A DNA stretch of 8,037 nt from Thiohalobacter sp. (GTDB lineage Bacteria; Pseudomonadota; Gammaproteobacteria; Thiohalobacterales; Thiohalobacteraceae), in NCBI GenBank assembly GCA_027030825.1, contig JALVEM010000408.1, forward strand, positions 1 through 8,037, given 5' to 3'. The notes under the pieces were generated by a model that worked only from the letters and a program-made list of their open reading frames with translations, had not been told where the DNA came from and did not search any database. Made by a program: the position numbers and the translations under genes. Shown here in pieces: positions 6,238 through 8,037 of this stretch. The stretch's first letter is position 1. The number at the start of each line of letters is the position of its first letter.

Positions 6238-6645
6238 GTGAGCGATGCCATGACGCCGAGCCGTCCCTATCTGGTGCGGGCCATCAACGAATGGATTCTC
6301 GACAACGGGATGACGCCCTACCTGCTGGTCAATGCCGACTATCAGGGCGTGGATGTGCCGAGGCGCTTCGTCGAGAACGGGCGCATCGTGCTCAACATTG
6401 ACCCCGCAGCCGTCGAGGGTCTGCACATCGACAACGACTATGTCGAATTCAATGCCCGGTTTCAGGGCGATCCCTGGCACATCATCATCCCCATGCCGGC
6501 CGTGCTGGCCATCTATGCCAGGGAGAACGGGCAGGGCATGATGTTCAGCGAGGATGAATATGAAGGGCCATCGCCTCCCGAGAGTCCAGGGCCGGAAGGC
6601 GGGGGCGGCGGGTCGACGCGCCCGGCGCTCAAGGTGGTGAAATAG
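6238..6645 (+). CDS. sspB: SspB, ClpXP specificity-enhancing adaptor
   Basis: A dimeric adaptor that binds ssrA-tagged (trans-translation) proteins and hands them to ClpXP. The 135-residue product has a folded substrate-binding domain (about 6-105; RPYLVRAINEWILDNG, FNARF, AVLAIYARENGQG). A short Pro/Gly-rich linker (about 106-127) follows, then the ClpX-binding tail RPALKVVK (128-135), nearly the E. coli ending RPALRVVK. The linker is visibly shorter than that of E. coli. The start is GTG at 6238, preceded closely by GAGGG (6229-6233); an ATG at 6250 is in frame but lacks a ribosome site. It sits between sspA and the macro-domain gene, 12 bp from the latter. Confidence 0.96.
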   Translation: MSDAMTPSRPYLVRAINEWILDNGMTPYLLVNADYQGVDVPRRFVENGRIVLNIDPAAVEGLHIDNDYVEFNARFQGDPWHIIIPMPAVLAIYARENGQGMMFSEDEYEGPSPPESPGPEGGGGGSTRPALKVVK

Positions 6646-6657
6646 GGCATCCGTGAA

Positions 6658-7167
6658 ATGATCGAGGTCCTCGTCGCCGACATCACGACGCTGGAGGTCG
6701 ACGCCATCGTCAACGCGGCCAACACCAGTCTTCTGGGTGGCGGGGGTGTCGACGGCGCCATCCATCGTGCCGCAGGCCCCGAGCTGCGGGAGTACAACCG
6801 CAAGCTGGGCGGCTGCCCGGTGGGGGAGGCGCGCATCAGTCCCGGATTTCGGCTGCCGGCGAAATACGTGATTTCCACCGTGGGGCCGGTCTGGCATGGC
6901 GGGGACCGGGGCGAGCCGGAGCTGCTCGAGAAGGCCTATCGGAGCTGTTTCGAACTGGCGCTCGAGCAGGGCGATATTCGCAGCATCGCCTTCCCGGCCA
7001 TCAGCACGGGGGCCTATGGCTTTCCCAGGCCGCTCGCTGCCCGGATCGCCGTGCGTGTCATGTGCGAATACGACGACCGCTTCGACCGCATCATCGCCTG
7101 CTGCTATTCGGAAGAGGATGCCGGGATCTATCGGGAGGCGTTGTCAGAGGCGGGTTGTCGGGGTTGA
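6658..7167 (+). CDS. Macro-domain protein, probable O-acetyl-ADP-ribose deacetylase / ADP-ribose hydrolase
   Basis: A 169-residue stand-alone macro domain of the YmdB/MacroD type. Family members remove ADP-ribose from acidic residues or deacetylate O-acetyl-ADP-ribose; E. coli YmdB also modulates RNase III. Seen here: Asp8 in the adenine-binding segment, NAANTSLLGGGGVDGAIH (19-36) with the catalytic-type Asn22 and Asp32, AISTGAYGFP (114-123) as the phosphate loop with Tyr120, and a family-typical length. The ATG at 6658 follows the sspB stop by 12 bp with only AGGG as a weak ribosome site, so coupling to sspB is likely. A macro gene is not part of the standard sspAB unit in E. coli or Pseudomonas as I know them. 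Which substrate it acts on cannot be told from sequence. Confidence 0.94.
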   Translation: MIEVLVADITTLEVDAIVNAANTSLLGGGGVDGAIHRAAGPELREYNRKLGGCPVGEARISPGFRLPAKYVISTVGPVWHGGDRGEPELLEKAYRSCFELALEQGDIRSIAFPAISTGAYGFPRPLAARIAVRVMCEYDDRFDRIIACCYSEEDAGIYREALSEAGCRG

Positions 7168-7179
7168 AGAATATCGGGA

Positions 7180-7235
7180 ATTCAGGATCCAGAATCCAGA
7201 ATTCAGAATTCAGAAGCAGGAAGCAGGAAGCAGGA
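7180..7235. repeat. Heptamer tandem array, eight units in three subtypes
   Basis: Starting 13 bp after the macro stop codon, eight 7-bp units follow without a break: ATTCAGG, ATCCAGA twice, ATTCAGA twice, AGCAGGA three times. They share the pattern A-N-Y-C-A-G-R loosely, and neighbours are identical in blocks, as expected from slippage or unequal exchange. There is no coding potential. It opens the gene-free stretch 7168-7871. Confidence 0.85.
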
Positions 7236-7243
7236 AGAATTGC

Positions 7244-7269
7244 CACGGAATCACACGGAAACCGTGTGA
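7244..7269. repeat. CACGGAA repeat, two units, overlapping a perfect hairpin
   Basis: CACGGAA at 7244 and 7254 repeats the left-flank family with the same 10-bp period and the GC prefix. The second unit is also the left arm of a perfect hairpin, TCACACGG (7251-7258) with CCGTGTGA (7262-7269) around AAA. No T-run follows, so termination of the ssp-macro transcript here is possible but unproven. Confidence 0.75.
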
Positions 7270-7286
7270 GGGATGAGGGGCTCTTT

Positions 7287-7494
7287 GTCATTCCGGGTGA
7301 GCGGTTCTTTTTCTCTCGTCATTCCGGGCGAGCGATTCCCTCTAATACGTCATTCCGGGCGAGCGAAGCGAGACCCGGAATCCAGAAGCCACGCTCGTTC
7401 TTGCCACTGGGGTCAATGTTTTTCTCTGGATCCCGGATAGCCCGCTGCGCGGGCTTCCGGGATGACTGAAGGGGAGGTGCGGGCTTCCGGGATG
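7287..7494. repeat. Palindromic intergenic element, right copy 1, with reiterated left ends
   Basis: End units at 7287-7303 and 7318-7334 lead into the full element at 7349-7466; the three starts are spaced exactly 31 and 31 bp. The left hairpin is GTCATTCCGGGCGAGCG with CCCGGAATCCAG. The core is 31 nt. The right hairpin is the GGATCCCGG subtype with apical stem AGCCCGC-TGC-GCGGGCT and ends GGGATGAC. A partial right-end unit (GCGGGCTTCCGGGATGG) runs to 7494. The spacers between left end units are 14 nt. Confidence 0.88.
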
Positions 7495-7505
7495 GTTTCG
7501 CCTTC

Positions 7506-7639
7506 GTCATTCCGGCCAAGTGACCCCGGCCTGGAGCCGGGGGAGCGCGAGCCGGAATCCAGAAACCACGCTGGTTTATGCCGTGGTGGTTGTTCTCTTC
7601 CTGGATTCCGGATAAGCGCTGCGCGCTTTCCGGAATGAC
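7506..7639. repeat. Palindromic intergenic element, right copy 2, with inserted loop hairpin
   Basis: The left arm is GTCATTCCGGCC with returning GCCGGAATCCAG, a compensated change from the GGG/CCC pairing of other copies. The loop contains the same 25-bp hairpin as left copy 2, with one difference. The core is 29 nt and holds ACCACG...CGTGGT, a perfect 6-bp stem. The right hairpin (AAGCGC-TGC-GCGCTT) is identical to left copy 1 and ends CCGGAATGAC. Confidence 0.88.
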
Positions 7640-7650
7640 GAAAGAGTGAA

Positions 7651-7765
7651 GTCATTCCGGGCGAGCGAAGCGAGACCCGGAATCCGGAAACCACGCCGAT
7701 CCATGATACATGGGCTGAAAACCTTCCTGGATTCCGGATCGGCGCTGCGCGCCGTCCGGAATGAC
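7651..7765. repeat. Palindromic intergenic element, right copy 3 (simple form)
   Basis: The most compact copy, 115 bp: outer arms GTCATTCCGG and CCGGAATGAC, left hairpin with the short loop, a 30-nt core, and a right hairpin with apical stem CGGCGC-TGC-GCGCCG. It has no reiterated end units and lies 11 bp after the previous copy. It is a good reference for the basic unit. Confidence 0.9.
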
Positions 7766-7775
7766 CGACAAGGAG

Positions 7776-7854
7776 ATAGCCACGGAATCCACTGGATCCT
7801 CGGAAAGGAATGAATGATGGCTATTCCGTGTTTTTCCGTGTGCTTCCGTGGCCG
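7776..7854. repeat. CACGGAA-family inverted repeat next to the BON gene
   Basis: One forward CACGGAA (7781) faces three reverse units TTCCGTG at 7824, 7834 and 7844, again at 10-bp period. ATAGCCA and TGGCTAT near 7777 and 7818 add a 7-bp pairing. The last 15 bases of the block (7840-7854) equal 175-189 in the core of left copy 1. The block ends about 18 bp before the BON stop codon and lies downstream of that gene on its own strand. Confidence 0.75.
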
Positions 7855-7871
7855 TCCATTCGACGGGCGGT

Positions 7872-8037
7872 TCAGTCGATGTATTCGAACAGCTTGATCA
7901 CGCGTTGCACGCCGCTCACCCGGCGCGCTGCCTCGGCCACGGCATCGGCTTCCCGATGGGTCAGCAGTCCCATCAGGTAGACGTTCCCGCGCTCGGTGAC
8001 CACCTTGACACGGGTAGGGTCGAACCCTTCGAGTCCC
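7872..8037 (-). CDS. BON-domain protein, DolP/OsmY-like, C-terminal part only
   Basis: A minus-strand frame runs from the window edge to a TGA at 7872-7874 and gives the last 54 residues. It contains KVVTERGNVYLMGLLTHRE, then AEAARRVSGVQRVIKLFEYID at the C-terminus. This is the second half of a BON domain, and the ending strongly resembles E. coli DolP (YraP), an outer-membrane lipoprotein that binds anionic phospholipids at division sites and supports envelope integrity. The signal peptide and first BON domain, expected in DolP, lie outside the window, so the lipoprotein assignment is by homology only. It is convergent with the macro gene across the repeat block. A BON gene beside sspAB also fits the Pseudomonas neighbourhood. 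Confidence 0.85.
   Translation of the reverse strand, partial: GLEGFDPTRVKVVTERGNVYLMGLLTHREADAVAEAARRVSGVQRVIKLFEYID

Noticed and set aside
5446..6897. A 483-codon open frame antisense to petC, sspA, sspB and the macro gene
   Set aside because: It runs through a strong terminator and four recognised genes, is His/Gly/Asp-rich without family features, and is the usual antisense shadow of G+C-rich genes.
7413..7694. Minus-strand open frame of 93 codons in the right repeat block
   Set aside because: Same repeat-derived peptide strings as in the left block; no ribosome site or domain.

Overview
The window looks like a chromosomal segment of a G+C-rich gammaproteobacterium. A respiratory purple-sulfur-bacteria or Pseudomonas-like relative is plausible, but the species cannot be named from the sequence. 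The evidence is a DegS/AlgW-type protease, a YbgI-type Nif3 protein, a three-gene bc1 operon with gammaproteobacterial cytochrome b features, the SspA-SspB pair with an intact ClpX-binding tail, and a DolP-like BON lipoprotein. From general knowledge, degS lies near sspAB in E. coli, and petABC-sspAB sits next to a BON gene in Pseudomonas, so the gene set is a recognisable old neighbourhood.

Layout: 1-655 is gene-free and packed with palindromic repeats. 656-1831 (minus) is a membrane-anchored DegS-like serine protease. A short divergent control region follows, then the Nif3/YbgI protein (1915-2673, plus). A 228-bp gap with a nested palindrome precedes petA-petB-petC (2902-5485), whose genes overlap by ATGA and end at a strong terminator (5504-5545). 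Next come sspA, sspB and a macro-domain ADP-ribose hydrolase-type gene (5572-7167), probably co-transcribed. 7168-7871 is gene-free and holds a heptamer tandem array plus further copies of the left-hand repeat families. At the right edge, the 3' end of a BON-domain gene (7872-8037, minus) converges on that repeat block.

The genes themselves are conventional: ubiquinol oxidation through bc1, envelope-stress protease signalling, stringent-starvation and ssrA-degradation adaptors, and ADP-ribose chemistry. The unusual material is in the two flanks. Both carry one complex intergenic element: left and right hairpins, outer and inner inverted repeats, a 29-31 bp core that keeps its length but not its sequence, compensatory stem changes between copies, and ends reiterated as units of about 32 bp. 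A 10-bp-period CACGGAA family and a 7-bp-period tandem array are interleaved with it.
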